64,000 bases of DNA from an uncultured Lachnospiraceae bacterium (GTDB taxonomy: Bacteria > Bacillota > Clostridia > Lachnospirales > Lachnospiraceae): positions 62,001 through 126,000 of the forward strand of contig CALWPC010000046.1 of NCBI GenBank assembly GCA_944383325.1, read 5' to 3'. How positions within the stretch are numbered: the first letter of the stretch is position 1; each line of letters opens with the position of its first letter. The notes below the pieces were generated by a model. It was not told the origin of the DNA and made no database searches. It saw nothing but the letters and a program-made list of their open reading frames with translations. Of this stretch, positions 42,451-52,594 are shown in pieces. Position numbers and translations under genes: made by a program.

Positions 42451-43920
42451 ATGTTGGAACAGTTTCATCATCCGGTGTTTACGTTTTTTGAACAACTGTG
42501 CGCAATCCCGCATGGCTCCGGAAACACAAAACAAATCAGTGATTTTCTTGTAAAATTTGCAAAGGAACATGCGTTTCGCTCAGTATGTCAGGACGAGTGG
42601 AACAACGTGATTATTGAGGTGGATGCAACCGATAGCTGTGAACAGGCAACGCCGGTAATTCTCCAGGGACATATGGATATGGTCTGCGAGCAGAATGCCG
42701 GACGTTGCTTTGATTTTGTCAATCAGGGACTTTCTCTTCTCACAGACGGAGAGTATATTTATGCGGACGGAACGACGCTTGGAGGCGATGATGCCATTGC
42801 ACTGGCGATGGCACTGGCGATTGCGACAGATCCTGCGGCTGTTCACCCGCCGTTAATCCTGATGTTTACGACTGACGAAGAAGCCGGCATGGAGGGTGCG
42901 CACCATCTGGATGTGTCGTCCATTCAGGCCAAACGTATGATCAATATTGATTCCGAGGAGGAAGGAACTATTATATGCGGATGCGCGGGCGGTGTCAGAA
43001 GTACCTGCTCCATCCCGGTTTCATTTCATCCGATTACGGAAGCAGGAAGCCTGATGCGCCTTTCGGTGGGCGGTCTTCTCGGCGGACATTCTGGCGTTGA
43101 TATACATCTGGAGCGCGCAAACGCGAATGTCATTCTTGGCAGAATCCTTGGCGCACTGGCGGCGGACTTAGAAATTCAGCTCGTGTCTGTCTGCGGCGGG
43201 ATGATGGACAACGCAATTCCAAGAGAATCGGAAGCCATATTTTTTGTCCCAACCAATCAGGAAGAAGATGTCCGTCAGACAGTCTGCGCGCAGCAGCGCA
43301 TATTAAAAAAAGAATATGACCAGACAGATCCAGGTCTTTTTGCAGAACTGACCTCTGTGGAAGAGGACGCGGCAAACATACGCGTGATGACGGCAGATGC
43401 AACCGAGCGTGTGATCTGCTTTCTCCTGGCAGCCCCAAACGGCGTACAGCATATGAGTACGCAGGTAGAACATTTGGTGGAAACGTCCTTGAATATGGGC
43501 ATTGTACACACCGATGACAGGGCAGTGCACATCACCTTTGCACTCCGAAGCGCGGTGGAAAGCCGAAAAGAGGCGCTTTCTATGAAGCTAAAGTCTCTGA
43601 CAAGAGCGGTCCGCGGCGTGTATGAACAGCGGGCCAGTTATCCGGCCTGGGAATATAAAGCCGATTCGCCGCTTAGAGATCTTGCGGTCCGCGTCTTTTC
43701 CGAGCAATACGGGACAACGCCCAAATTGGAAATTATCCATGCGGGGTTGGAGTGTGGAATTCTGGCAGGCAAGATTCCTGATCTGGAATGTATTTCCATT
43801 GGACCCGACATTGACGATATTCACACGCCAAAAGAACGTCTGTCCGTGGCAAGCACGCTTCGGGTTTACAACTACCTGTGCGGTTTGTTGGCAGCCCTGG
43901 CCTGTGAAGACAGACAGTAA
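42451..43920 (+). CDS. pepD: Aminoacyl-histidine dipeptidase (PepD, M20 family)
   Basis: Metallopeptidase that cleaves Xaa-His and other dipeptides in the cytoplasm. 489 residues from ATG 42451 (GGAGGT eight bases upstream; the ATG at 42445 is too close). Zinc-site motifs: GHMDMVCE, the bridging aspartate in DGTTLGGDDAIA, the TTDEEAGMEGA glutamates and IDSEEEG. The lid domain holds GGHSGVDIH. C-terminal HAGLECG is also typical. Divergent from ylbJ, 73 bases apart. Confidence 0.95.
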   Translation: MLEQFHHPVFTFFEQLCAIPHGSGNTKQISDFLVKFAKEHAFRSVCQDEWNNVIIEVDATDSCEQATPVILQGHMDMVCEQNAGRCFDFVNQGLSLLTDGEYIYADGTTLGGDDAIALAMALAIATDPAAVHPPLILMFTTDEEAGMEGAHHLDVSSIQAKRMINIDSEEEGTIICGCAGGVRSTCSIPVSFHPITEAGSLMRLSVGGLLGGHSGVDIHLERANANVILGRILGALAADLEIQLVSVCGGMMDNAIPRESEAIFFVPTNQEEDVRQTVCAQQRILKKEYDQTDPGLFAELTSVEEDAANIRVMTADATERVICFLLAAPNGVQHMSTQVEHLVETSLNMGIVHTDDRAVHITFALRSAVESRKEALSMKLKSLTRAVRGVYEQRASYPAWEYKADSPLRDLAVRVFSEQYGTTPKLEIIHAGLECGILAGKIPDLECISIGPDIDDIHTPKERLSVASTLRVYNYLCGLLAALACEDRQ

Positions 43921-43942
43921 TTGACGGAGGAGCGATAAGAAC

Positions 43943-45880
43943 ATGGCAAAACAGACCACGTACGATGCGAAAAGTATTTCAGTATTAGAAGGACTTGAGG
44001 CGGTTAGAAAGCGGCCGGGGATGTACATTGGCAGTGTCTCGACAAAAGGATTGAATCATCTCGTCTACGAGATTGTCGACAATTCGGTTGACGAGCATCT
44101 GGCCGGTTTTTGCTCGGAGATCACCGTTACATTGGAAAAGGACGGTTCGGCAACCGTGGAGGACAACGGGCGGGGGATTCCGGTCGATATGCATGAAAAA
44201 GGCGTTTCCGCTGAGCGTCTCGTATTTACTACACTGCATGCCGGAGGCAAATTTGATAATTCCGCATATAAAACAAGCGGCGGCCTGCACGGAGTCGGCT
44301 CATCGGTTGTCAACGCGCTGTCCACTTACCTCGATGTAGAGGTGAGCATAAACGGCTATATTTATCACGACCGCTATGAGCGCGGCGTGCCGACTGTACA
44401 GCTTGAAAACGGACTGCTGCCGGTGCTTGGAAAAACAAAAAAAACAGGCACAAAAGTAAATTTTCTTCCTGATCCGGATATTTTTGAAAAAACCCGTTTT
44501 AAAGAAGAAGAAATAAAAAGCAGACTTCATGAAACGGCATATTTAAATCCCGAACTCACAATCCGTTTTGAGGATCGAAGGGCCGAAACGCCGGAGAGCA
44601 TCATCTTTCATGAACCGGATGGAATTACAGGATTTATCCGCGACTTGAACAAAAACAAAGAGGTGGTACATGAGCCGGTCTATCTGAAAGGAGAGAGCGA
44701 GGGCATTACCGTAGAGATTGCTTTCCAGTATGTTCAGGAATTCCATGAAAATATACTTGGTTTTTGCAATAATATTTTCAACGCCGAGGGCGGAACCCAC
44801 CTGTCCGGTTTCAAAGCTACGTTCACGTCTGTAGTCAATTCTTACGCTCGGGAACTGGGAATTCTGAAAGAAAAGGATCCGAATTTTACAGGCGCTGACG
44901 TCCGCAATGGGATGACAGCCGTCGTTTCTGTAAAACATCCGGCGCCGAGATTTGAAGGACAGACGAAAACAAAACTGGATAACCAGGATGCAGCCCGGGC
45001 TGTCAGCAAGGTTGCCAATTCAGAAATTGTGCTTTATTTTGATAAAAATTTGGAAGTACTCAAAAATGTAATCAGCTGTGCAGAAAAAGCAGCGAAAATC
45101 CGAAAGACAGAAGAGCGCGCCAAAACAAACTTGCTGACGAAAACAAAATTTTCCTTTGATTCGAACGGCAAGCTCTCAAACTGTGAAAGCCGTGACGCTT
45201 CTCAATGTGAAATCTTTATTGTCGAGGGAGACAGTGCGGGAGGCAGTGCAAAAAATGCACGGAACCGCAAATATCAGGCCATTTTGCCGATTCGCGGCAA
45301 AATTCTGAACGTCGAAAAAGCGAGTATCGACAAAGTGTTGGCAAACGCGGAAATTAAAACAATGATCAATGCATTCGGATGTGGTTTTTCAGAGGGATAC
45401 GGAAACGATTTTGACATCTCCAAGCTGCGCTATGATAAAATCATTATTATGGCGGATGCGGATGTGGACGGGGCGCATATCTCCACACTGCTGCTTACGC
45501 TGTTTTACCGGTTTATGCCGGAGCTGATTTTTGAGGGTCATGTGTATCTTGCGATGCCGCCGCTGTATAAAGTAGTGCCGTCAGGGAAAAACCCCAAAAA
45601 GTCTGAAGAGGTCTATTTATATAACGATGAGGCGCTCGCCAAATTCCGCAAAACACACCGGGAAAAATTCACCTTACAGCGGTTCAAAGGATTGGGAGAG
45701 ATGGATGCGGAACAGCTCTGGGAGACAACGCTCAATCCGCAGACACGTATTTTAAAGCAGGTAGAAATCGAAGACGCGCGCATGGCCTCCGATGTGACAG
45801 AGATGCTGATGGGCACGGAAGTGCCGCCAAGAAAACAGTTTATTTATAAAAACGCTACGGAAGCCGAGCTTGATATTTAA
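43943..45880 (+). CDS. parE: Type II topoisomerase ATPase subunit (ParE/GyrB-like)
   Basis: 645 residues; GHKL ATPase (VDNSVDEHLAGF, VEDNGRGIPVDMH, GGLHGVGSSVVNALS) followed by the transducer domain and the TOPRIM domain (IVEGDSAGGSAK, MADADVDGAHI). Ends with the usual GLGEMDAEQLWETT region. It relaxes or decatenates DNA together with the A subunit that follows after 36 bases. Whether this is gyrase or topoisomerase IV cannot be fixed by this subunit; the partner lacks a GyrA box, favouring topoisomerase IV. Start ATG 43943 after GGAGGAG. Confidence 0.9.
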   Translation: MAKQTTYDAKSISVLEGLEAVRKRPGMYIGSVSTKGLNHLVYEIVDNSVDEHLAGFCSEITVTLEKDGSATVEDNGRGIPVDMHEKGVSAERLVFTTLHAGGKFDNSAYKTSGGLHGVGSSVVNALSTYLDVEVSINGYIYHDRYERGVPTVQLENGLLPVLGKTKKTGTKVNFLPDPDIFEKTRFKEEEIKSRLHETAYLNPELTIRFEDRRAETPESIIFHEPDGITGFIRDLNKNKEVVHEPVYLKGESEGITVEIAFQYVQEFHENILGFCNNIFNAEGGTHLSGFKATFTSVVNSYARELGILKEKDPNFTGADVRNGMTAVVSVKHPAPRFEGQTKTKLDNQDAARAVSKVANSEIVLYFDKNLEVLKNVISCAEKAAKIRKTEERAKTNLLTKTKFSFDSNGKLSNCESRDASQCEIFIVEGDSAGGSAKNARNRKYQAILPIRGKILNVEKASIDKVLANAEIKTMINAFGCGFSEGYGNDFDISKLRYDKIIIMADADVDGAHISTLLLTLFYRFMPELIFEGHVYLAMPPLYKVVPSGKNPKKSEEVYLYNDEALAKFRKTHREKFTLQRFKGLGEMDAEQLWETTLNPQTRILKQVEIEDARMASDVTEMLMGTEVPPRKQFIYKNATEAELDI

Positions 45881-45916
45881 CCGCAAACCGGTGAACGCAT
45901 TTGCATGGAGGAAATT

Positions 45917-48145
45917 ATGGAACAGCAGATTATCAAAACGGAATATTCAGACATCATGAGAAAGTCTTACATTGATTATGCAATGAGCGTCATTGTGGCG
46001 CGTGCGCTGCCCGATGCGCGCGACGGATTAAAACCGGTGCAGCGCCGAACACTGTATGATATGTATGAACTTGGTATCCGCTATGATCGCCCCTACAGAA
46101 AATGCGCGCGTATCGTCGGGGATACGATGGGTAAATACCATCCGCACGGCGACGCGTCGATTTACGATGCGCTTGTAGTCATGGCGCAGGATTTTAAAAA
46201 AGGCCTCCCGCTGATTGACGGGCACGGAAATTTTGGCTCGATTGAAGGAGACGGCGCGGCTGCCATGCGTTATACCGAAGCACGGCTTCAAAAAGTTACG
46301 CAAATGGCATACCTCTCCGATCTCGACAAAAATGTAGTGGATTTTGTTCCGAATTTTGATGAAACAGAGCGGGAGCCTGCAGTGCTTCCGGTTCGGATTC
46401 CGAATCTCCTTGTAAACGGAGCGGAAGGAATCGCCGTAGGGATGGCAACGAATATTCCGCCTCACAATTTGGGCGAGGTTGTAGACGCCGCAATCGCCTA
46501 TCTTAAAAATCCGAATATTTCACTGGAGCGTCTGATGAAGCTGATACAGGGGCCGGATTTTCCCACCGGAGGCGTCGTGACAAACCAGGAAGATCTGCTC
46601 GAAATTTACCGCACGGGAACCGGTAAAATTAAAATTCGCGGGCAGATTGAAGTGGAAAAAGCAAAAGGCGGCCGGCAAAAACTGGTCATCAAAGATATTC
46701 CCTATACCATGATGGGTGCGAATATCGGCAAATTTTTAAACGATGTATATTCTCTTGTGGAAACAAAAAAGACAAATGACATTGTCGATATTGTCAATGA
46801 ATCTTCCAAGGAGGGCATCCGCATTGTATTGGAGCTTCGCAGAGGCGCAGATGTCGAACATCTGACTAACATGCTGTATAAAAAGACAAAACTGCAGGAT
46901 ACGTTTGGCGTCAATATGCTTGCGGTGGCAAACGGCAGACCGGAGACAATGGGACTGAAGGAGATCTTAGAGCATTATGCGGACTTTCAGTATGATCTCG
47001 CCACACGCAAATATAATTATCTTCTCGACCGGGAGATGGAGAAAAAAGAAATTCAAGAAGGGCTGATCGAGGCGTGCAACGTCATTGATCTCATTATTGA
47101 AATTCTCCGCGGCAGCGCCAATATCCAGGATGTACGCGCATGCCTGACAGCGGGGCGCACAGACGGCATCCAATTTAAGTCCCAGGAATCCAAAGAGCAG
47201 GCGGCCGGTCTGCATTTTACTGAAAAACAGGCGACAGCCATTCTCGAAATGCGCCTGTATAAACTGATTGGCCTGGAGATTGAAGCACTGCAGCGAGAGC
47301 ATGACGAGACGCTGCGGAAAATTGCATCCTATCTCGATATTTTAAATTCGCATTCCGCCATGAATGAAGTATTGATCTCTGAACTGCAAAGTATCAAAAA
47401 AGAGTTTGCAGTTCCGAGAAAAACACATATTGCGAATATTGCGGATGTGATCTATGAGGAGAAAAAAATTGAGGAAATGCCGGTCATCTTCGTAATGGAC
47501 CGCTTTGGATATGCAAAGACGATTGATGTTGCGACTTTTGAGCGCAATATAGATACGGTCACCAAAGAATACCGCTATGTCCTCAAGGTGATGAATACCG
47601 GATTTGTCGGCATCTTTACAAATACCGGTTTTCTGCACCGAATCAAAATTCAGGACTTGCCGGCGGGCAAACTGAAAGATAAAGGAACGCCGATTGATAA
47701 TGTCAGTCATTATGACAGCGGAACGGAATCGGTGTTGTCTGTGGAATCCATGTCTGGGCTGTCAGACTCACCGCTTTTGTTTGTGACTAAACACGGATTT
47801 GTAAAACTGGTGGACGGCGCGGAATTTCAGGTGGCAAAGCGCACAGTAGCGGCTAGCAAGCTCTCAGAAAATGATGAGCTTCTTCTGGTATCCAAAGTCA
47901 GCGGCACTGAACATGTGGTGCTGCAGAGCGAGGGTGGATATTTTTTACGGTTTCCGCTGTCGGAAATTCCGGCAAAGAAAAAAACGGCCATCGGCGTGCG
48001 GGGAATGAAGCTTGGCGACAAGGATTCGCTTCAGGCAGCATATGTGCTCACAGACAGCGACGTCGTCGTGACTTATAAGGAACGGCAGGTGCACATTAAT
48101 CGCCTGCAAATATCAAAACGCGACAATAAGGGCGTCAAACGCTAA
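45917..48145 (+). CDS. parC: Type II topoisomerase cleavage subunit (ParC/GyrA-like)
   Basis: 742 residues. Winged-helix and catalytic tyrosine region ([10 protein letters not shown]), the [18 protein letters not shown] quinolone-region block (quoted in part), tower and coiled-coil domains, then a beta-pinwheel tail. The tail shows no QRRGGRG-type GyrA box, the element that gives gyrase its supercoiling, and the length is nearer ParC than GyrA (about 820). Hence topoisomerase IV is preferred. The ATG at 45917 has GGAGG five bases upstream; the ATG at 45905 lies before that site. Confidence 0.88.
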   Translation: MEQQIIKTEYSDIMRKSYIDYAMSVIVARALPDARDGLKPVQRRTLYDMYELGIRYDRPYRKCARIVGDTMGKYHPHGDASIYDALVVMAQDFKKGLPLIDGHGNFGSIEGDGAAAMRYTEARLQKVTQMAYLSDLDKNVVDFVPNFDETEREPAVLPVRIPNLLVNGAEGIAVGMATNIPPHNLGEVVDAAIAYLKNPNISLERLMKLIQGPDFPTGGVVTNQEDLLEIYRTGTGKIKIRGQIEVEKAKGGRQKLVIKDIPYTMMGANIGKFLNDVYSLVETKKTNDIVDIVNESSKEGIRIVLELRRGADVEHLTNMLYKKTKLQDTFGVNMLAVANGRPETMGLKEILEHYADFQYDLATRKYNYLLDREMEKKEIQEGLIEACNVIDLIIEILRGSANIQDVRACLTAGRTDGIQFKSQESKEQAAGLHFTEKQATAILEMRLYKLIGLEIEALQREHDETLRKIASYLDILNSHSAMNEVLISELQSIKKEFAVPRKTHIANIADVIYEEKKIEEMPVIFVMDRFGYAKTIDVATFERNIDTVTKEYRYVLKVMNTGFVGIFTNTGFLHRIKIQDLPAGKLKDKGTPIDNVSHYDSGTESVLSVESMSGLSDSPLLFVTKHGFVKLVDGAEFQVAKRTVAASKLSENDELLLVSKVSGTEHVVLQSEGGYFLRFPLSEIPAKKKTAIGVRGMKLGDKDSLQAAYVLTDSDVVVTYKERQVHINRLQISKRDNKGVKR

Positions 48146-48174
48146 GCAGGGATATAAAAGGAGGAGAAACGAAC

Positions 48175-49635
48175 ATGAGCAAAGTAAAGACGAGGTTTGC
48201 CCCCAGTCCAACAGGAAAAATGCATGTGGGAAATTTGCGCACAGCGCTTTATGAGTATTTGATTGCAAAGCATGCCGGAGGAACCTTTATGCTCCGTATT
48301 GAAGATACGGATCAGGAGCGGTATGTGGAGGGCGCTCTTGACATCATATACCGGACATTGAAAAAAGCGGGGATTACCCATGATGAAGGACCGGATAAAG
48401 ACGGGGGAGTAGGGCCGTATGTGCAGAGCGAACGGCAGGCAGCCGGCATTTATATGACTTACGCGCAGCAGTTAATTGAAAAAGGAGAAGCATACTACTG
48501 TTTCTGTGACAGAGAACGTCTCGATTCTCTGAAGCAATCTGCCGCAGAGAAAGAAATTGTTGTTTATGATAAACATTGCCTTTCGCTTTCCAAGGAAGAA
48601 GTGGAACAGAAACTGGCGGATCACGTCCCGTACGTGATTCGGCAAAACATTCCAAGAGAAGGCACAACGACGTTCTATGACGAGATTTATGGGGAAATTT
48701 GCGTGGACAACGCAGAATTGGACGACATGATCCTCATCAAATCAGACGGCTATCCAACGTATAATTTTGCCAATGTTGTCGACGATCACCTGATGGGAGT
48801 AACGCATGTTGTGCGCGGAAATGAATATCTGAGCTCTGCGCCGAAATATACGCGGCTTTATCAGGCGTTCGGATGGCAGGAGCCGGTTTATATTCACTGT
48901 CCGCTGATTACGGATGAAGAGCACAAGAAGCTGTCGAAACGAAGCGGACATTCTTCGTTCGAGGATCTGCTTGAACAGGGATTTTTGCCGGAAGCCATTG
49001 TGAATTTTGTGGCGCTTCTCGGTTGGTGTCCTGCGGATAACCGCGAAATATTCTCTCTTGATGAGCTGATTGAGGCGTTTGATTATCATCATATGAGCAA
49101 ATCGCCTGCAGTGTTTGATATGACCAAACTCCGTTGGATGAACGGGGAATATTTAAAAAAGATGGATGCCGAAACATTTTATACAATGGCGCTTCCTTAT
49201 TTGCAGCAGCATGTTCACCGGTCGGTTGATCTTCATAAGCTTGCCGCAATGGTTCAGACACGGATCGAGGTGTTTCCGGATATTGCCGGACATGTGGACT
49301 TTATAGACAATCTTCCGGAATACGACCTATCTATGTATACGCATAAAAAAATGAAAACCAATGCGCAGACGTCTCTGTCCGTTTTAAAAGAAGTGCTTCC
49401 TGTAATGGAAGGGCAGACGGATTATTCCAATGACGCGCTTTATGCGGTTTTGTCTGAACTGATTCAAGAAAAAGGATATAAGAATGGCTATGTAATGTGG
49501 CCCATACGAACCGCCCTGTCCGGAAAACAGACAACGCCATGCGGGGCAACCGAGCTTATGGAACTGCTCGGAAAAGAAGAGTCGCTTCGGCGTCTGAAAG
49601 ACGGAATTGCCCATCTGGAAAGAGGCGCCGATTGA
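48175..49635 (+). CDS. gltX: Glutamyl-tRNA synthetase
   Basis: Class I aminoacyl-tRNA synthetase charging tRNA-Glu. 486 residues. HIGH-type motif in [31 protein letters not shown], and KMSKS-type motif KKLSKRSG are present; anticodon-binding helical domain at the C-terminus. Whether it also charges tRNA-Gln (non-discriminating) cannot be told here. ATG 48175 follows AAGGAGGAG. Its stop overlaps the next start as TGATG. Confidence 0.96.
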   Translation: MSKVKTRFAPSPTGKMHVGNLRTALYEYLIAKHAGGTFMLRIEDTDQERYVEGALDIIYRTLKKAGITHDEGPDKDGGVGPYVQSERQAAGIYMTYAQQLIEKGEAYYCFCDRERLDSLKQSAAEKEIVVYDKHCLSLSKEEVEQKLADHVPYVIRQNIPREGTTTFYDEIYGEICVDNAELDDMILIKSDGYPTYNFANVVDDHLMGVTHVVRGNEYLSSAPKYTRLYQAFGWQEPVYIHCPLITDEEHKKLSKRSGHSSFEDLLEQGFLPEAIVNFVALLGWCPADNREIFSLDELIEAFDYHHMSKSPAVFDMTKLRWMNGEYLKKMDAETFYTMALPYLQQHVHRSVDLHKLAAMVQTRIEVFPDIAGHVDFIDNLPEYDLSMYTHKKMKTNAQTSLSVLKEVLPVMEGQTDYSNDALYAVLSELIQEKGYKNGYVMWPIRTALSGKQTTPCGATELMELLGKEESLRRLKDGIAHLERGAD

Positions 49636-51134
49636 TGTACAGTGAAGAGCAGCTGCGGGCTATCCGGCACGGGGATGGCCCAATGCTCGTTCTGGCCGGA
49701 CCGGGCTCCGGAAAAACGGCGGTCATTGCGGAGCGCGTCCGTTATTTGACACAGAGGCTGAAGGTGAGCGATGAGCAAATTTTAGTAATTACCTTTACGC
49801 GCGCCGCCGCCTGTGAAATGCAGTCCCGCTATCAGAAAATAGCGGGAGACAGCCAGGTGCATTTTTCGACCATTCACTCGCTTTCTTTTCAAATACTGCG
49901 GCAATCCGCTGCGATTTCCCCATCCCAGATTGTAACCGAGTCCGAGCGTCTTCGAATGCTAAGTCAGGTTCTGCTTACGTTTCAGCTGCAGCATATTTTT
50001 ACGGTTCAAGACTTTTCCAGTATGGTATCCCGTTATAAATGTGCCGGCGCAGACAAAGCGGACGTCATTGACGCATTTACAAAAACACGTCTCAAAGAAG
50101 AATTTGATCTTGAAATCACCGAATTGTTTGACGGTTATCAGAGACTGTTGTGGATGGAAGACAAATTGGATCTGGATGATTTGTCGATAGCCGCAACCAG
50201 ATTGCTGCAAAATGATCCGATCGCTCACGCGCTCTGGGTGAAGAGGTACACATATATTTTAATTGACGAATTTCAGGATGTCAGCAACGCGCAGTTTGCC
50301 CTGATGAGACTTCTGATACACCCTGCGCGTCATAATGTCTTTGCTGTCGGTGATGACGACCAGTCCATTTACAGTTTTCGGGGAGCAGATCCAACCGTAA
50401 TGCACATGTTTTTAAACGTGTTTCCAAAAGCGCAGCGGATCACTCTCGGCCGCAATTACCGGTGCGGTTCAGAGATTGTGCAAAAATCCAGTAAATTGAT
50501 TGCGCATAACCGCTCCCGGTTTGCAAAACATTTGGTTTCTCATGCAGCTGTACATGCCAACGTGTCCGTCATTTGCTGTGAAACGCCGCGTCAGGAAGCG
50601 TTATATATTGTGGAATCACTGCAATCCATACCAACTGACGACACCAAGCCGTCCGCCGCGATTCTGACACGAAACCGGGCGTCTCTGCGCCTTTATGAAT
50701 CTGCTCTTCGGCAGGCGGGCATCGGCCCACAGCGCGTTGCGCTCGCCACGTTTCACGGGGCAAAGGGACTGGAATTTGATACCGTTTATCTTCCTGAGCT
50801 GATTGAGGGAATCTGCCCCTGGATGAACGGCATACAAATTGAAAATCTGGAGGAAGAACGGCGCATACTCTATGTGGCCATGACCAGAGCGAAGAGCAGC
50901 CTGCATATCCTGTTTCCGAAAGAATATCGAACAAAAAACACCCATCCCTCACGATTTCTCAGAGAAATGGGTGTAGATCAACGTCATATTGTTGATTATA
51001 TGTCCTCTTCATCGACAAGCTCGTCAAACTCCTGTTCGTCAAGCCATTCGTCAAAGGCTTCATCGACAAGCTCCGCCTCCCCGTCATCCACAATATTATC
51101 CAGGACGGGCTCCTCGTTCTCATCCTCCGAATAG
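49635..51134 (+). CDS. Short UvrD/PcrA-type ATP-dependent helicase
   Basis: 499 residues, superfamily 1A helicase. Walker A A21-GPGSGKT28, Ia TFTRAAA, II DEFQDVS, III GDDDQSIYSFRGAD, IV NYRCGSE, V ATFHGAKGLEFD and VI EEERRILYVAMTRAKS are all present. It is shorter than UvrD/PcrA (about 730), with a reduced 2B region. The recognisable protein ends near PSRFLREMG; the remaining 45 or so residues are Ser-rich only because the frame reads through the antisense strand of the DUF1292 gene, overlapping it by 139 bases. It shares one base with gltX. A role in repair or recombination is a family inference. Confidence 0.92.
   Translation: MYSEEQLRAIRHGDGPMLVLAGPGSGKTAVIAERVRYLTQRLKVSDEQILVITFTRAAACEMQSRYQKIAGDSQVHFSTIHSLSFQILRQSAAISPSQIVTESERLRMLSQVLLTFQLQHIFTVQDFSSMVSRYKCAGADKADVIDAFTKTRLKEEFDLEITELFDGYQRLLWMEDKLDLDDLSIAATRLLQNDPIAHALWVKRYTYILIDEFQDVSNAQFALMRLLIHPARHNVFAVGDDDQSIYSFRGADPTVMHMFLNVFPKAQRITLGRNYRCGSEIVQKSSKLIAHNRSRFAKHLVSHAAVHANVSVICCETPRQEALYIVESLQSIPTDDTKPSAAILTRNRASLRLYESALRQAGIGPQRVALATFHGAKGLEFDTVYLPELIEGICPWMNGIQIENLEEERRILYVAMTRAKSSLHILFPKEYRTKNTHPSRFLREMGVDQRHIVDYMSSSSTSSSNSCSSSHSSKASSTSSASPSSTILSRTGSSFSSSE
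50933..50974 (-). terminator. Intrinsic terminator of the DUF1292 gene, inside the helicase gene
   Basis: On the minus strand ACACCCAT (50974-50967) pairs with ATGGGTGT (50945-50938), an inner TTTCT/AGAAA pairing closes the loop, and a run of six T (50938-50933) follows. This is a textbook intrinsic terminator 22 bases after the DUF1292 stop. It lies in the coding sequence of the convergent helicase. Confidence 0.75.
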
Positions 51135-51304
51135 CGATAAATATAAACCGAACTGTCAGCGTCGTCAGAATTGTCTGTTAGCGGCAGAAGCGCAATATAA
51201 TCCCGTCCGGCAGCCTCAAAAATGGTTAAAATCTGGCATTCTACTTCAGAGCCGTCATCGAGAAACAGCGTAATCGTATCATACATGGTATTGTCGTTGT
51301 CCAT
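50996..51304 (-). CDS. DUF1292 family protein
   Basis: 102 residues. Pattern DTITLFLDDGSEVECQILTIFE then RDYIALLPL and VYIYRYSEDE is the DUF1292 signature, with a very acidic C-terminal tail (EWLDEQEFDELVDEEDI). Function unknown; in Bacillus the related YrzB lies by yrrK-yrvM genes. The ATG at 51304 (minus) has AAGGAGGA eight bases upstream; an upstream in-frame ATG at 51349 is less likely. Convergent overlap with the helicase is described there. Confidence 0.88.
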   Translation of the reverse strand: MDNDNTMYDTITLFLDDGSEVECQILTIFEAAGRDYIALLPLTDNSDDADSSVYIYRYSEDENEEPVLDNIVDDGEAELVDEAFDEWLDEQEFDELVDEEDI

Positions 51305-51335
51305 AGCGGCAAATCCTCCTTTTTTCCTGTAATCA

Positions 51336-51363
51336 TTATTAGTATACATGGTTTTTTTGCCAA
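51336..51363 (-). promoter_or_regulatory. Possible promoter for the DUF1292 gene
   Basis: On the minus strand TTGGCA (51363-51358) and TAATAA (51341-51336) are separated by 16 bases, 32 bases before the ATG. Divergent from the rplU promoter. Confidence 0.4.
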
Positions 51364-51416
51364 AGAAAAGTGCAGAATGAAAAATGTTTTTTACTGTAAA
51401 TCTATCTGAAATTTAG

Positions 51417-51445
51417 TTGACAATTATTGCCTGGTATGCTATGTT
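51417..51445 (+). promoter_or_regulatory. Promoter for rplU-prp-rpmA
   Basis: Perfect TTGACA (51417-51422), 17 bases, TATGTT (51440-51445). It leaves an untranslated leader of about 100 bases before rplU. Confidence 0.65.
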
Positions 51446-51451
51446 AATTAA

Positions 51452-51550
51452 GTATGCCGCACAGTGTGGTTATAAGCAGTGCAAAAGCAGATTCTGTTTC
51501 TTTGCATTCACCGAAACTGGCGAGTATGAGAGGATAGGAGGTGCCCTATT
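51452..51550 (+). promoter_or_regulatory. Probable L21 ribosomal-protein leader
   Basis: A leader of about 100 bases between the promoter and rplU with short inverted repeats (CCGC/GTGG at about 51468-51480; a GCAAA/TTTGC stem around CAGATTCTG at about 51480-51505). L21 leaders that bind the protein and repress the operon are known in Firmicutes; here identity rests on position and folding potential, not on a checked consensus. Confidence 0.45.
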
Positions 51551-51859
51551 ATGTACGCAATTATTGCAACTGGCGGAAAGCAGTACAAAGTTTCCGAAGG
51601 CGATGTGATCAAGGTGGAAAAGCTTGGCGTAAATGCAGGCGACATTGTTACTTTTGATCAGGTACTGGCAGTCAACAATGGTTCCCTTGTTGTCGGCGAT
51701 CCGGTCGTGAAAGGCGCAACAGTAAGCGCTTCAGTCGTATCGGAAGGCAAGCATCGCAAAGTCATTGTATATAAGTACAAGAGAAAATCCGGCTACCATA
51801 AGAAAAATGGACACAGACAGCCGTTTACTCAGGTTCGGATTGAAGCGATCAACGCATAA
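51551..51859 (+). CDS. rplU: 50S ribosomal protein L21
   Basis: 102 residues, the usual length. [14 protein letters not shown] and [17 protein letters not shown] are diagnostic; the C-terminal part binds 23S rRNA. ATG 51551 follows AGGAGGTG. First gene of the conserved rplU-prp-rpmA operon. Confidence 0.97.
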   Translation: MYAIIATGGKQYKVSEGDVIKVEKLGVNAGDIVTFDQVLAVNNGSLVVGDPVVKGATVSASVVSEGKHRKVIVYKYKRKSGYHKKNGHRQPFTQVRIEAINA

Positions 51860-51871
51860 TGGTGATACAAT

Positions 51872-52201
51872 ATGATCAAGCTAACAGTAAAGCGAACAGC
51901 AGAGAAAGAGTACATGGGATTTACATGCCGCGGACATGCAGGATATGCGGACTACGGGCAGGATATTGTATGCGCGGGTGTCTCCGCACTCGTTGTTTCA
52001 ATGATCCAGAGCATTGATGCCCTGACCGAGGACGTCATCACAACATCTGCCGATGAAGAGACCGGCGAGGTGATTTGTTCCTTTGCGCAGCCGGCTTCCA
52101 AGGAAGCGACGCTGTTACTGGACGCCCTGCTGATCGGCTGCCGTTCGATTGCTGCTGAATACGGTGACGATTATATTGAGATTACGTTCAGGGAGGTGTA
52201 A
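51872..52201 (+). CDS. prp: Ribosomal-processing cysteine protease Prp
   Basis: 109 residues, YsxB/Prp family. Catalytic His in [20 protein letters not shown] and the catalytic Cys in the same stretch (C in DIVCAG) are seen. It removes the N-terminal extension of L27, whose gene follows after two bases and carries the matching LQLF/AHKKG site, so protease and substrate are cotranscribed. Start ATG 51872 has only a weak site (GGTGAT). Confidence 0.94.
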   Translation: MIKLTVKRTAEKEYMGFTCRGHAGYADYGQDIVCAGVSALVVSMIQSIDALTEDVITTSADEETGEVICSFAQPASKEATLLLDALLIGCRSIAAEYGDDYIEITFREV

Positions 52202-52203
52202 TC

Positions 52204-52494
52204 ATGTTAAAGATGAACTTACAGCTTTTTGCACATAAAAAGGGAGTCGGTTCCACCAAGAACGGCCGTGATTCCGAATCCAAACGACTTGGTGCAAAGA
52301 GAGCGGACGGACAGTTTGTCAAAGCCGGCAATATTCTGTACAGACAGCGCGGAACAAAAATTCATCCGGGTGAAAATGTCGGAATCGGCGGAGATGACAC
52401 GTTATACGCACTGGTGGATGGCGTTCTGCGCTTTGAGCGGAAGGGAAGAGACAAGAAGCGCGCCTGCGTTTATCCGGTAGCCAGTAACGAGTAA
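52204..52494 (+). CDS. rpmA: 50S ribosomal protein L27 with Prp-cleaved extension
   Basis: 96 residues. It begins [17 protein letters not shown]: Prp cuts after LQLF to expose the AHKKG N-terminus that reaches the peptidyl-transferase centre. The rest ([29 protein letters not shown]) is standard L27. GGGAGGTG precedes the ATG. A strong terminator follows. Confidence 0.97.
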   Translation: MLKMNLQLFAHKKGVGSTKNGRDSESKRLGAKRADGQFVKAGNILYRQRGTKIHPGENVGIGGDDTLYALVDGVLRFERKGRDKKRACVYPVASNE

Positions 52495-52509
52495 ATGATG
52501 AATTGACAG

Positions 52510-52540
52510 AAGGCTTCAAACGTATGTTTGAAGCCTTTTT
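52510..52540 (+). terminator. Intrinsic terminator after rpmA
   Basis: Perfect 12-bp stem (52510-52521 with 52526-52537), 4-base loop and a T-run overlapping the end of the stem (52536-52540). Ends the rplU-prp-rpmA operon. Confidence 0.88.
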
Positions 52541-52594
52541 CAAAATAGATTTGATATACGCCATGAATAAGCACAGGAAAGGATGCGAAAAACA

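Noticed and set aside
50996..51134. Ser-rich C-terminal domain of the helicase as a functional module
   Set aside because: The Ser run is the antisense reading of the acidic Asp/Glu tail of DUF1292, so it is a by-product of overlap rather than evidence for a domain.
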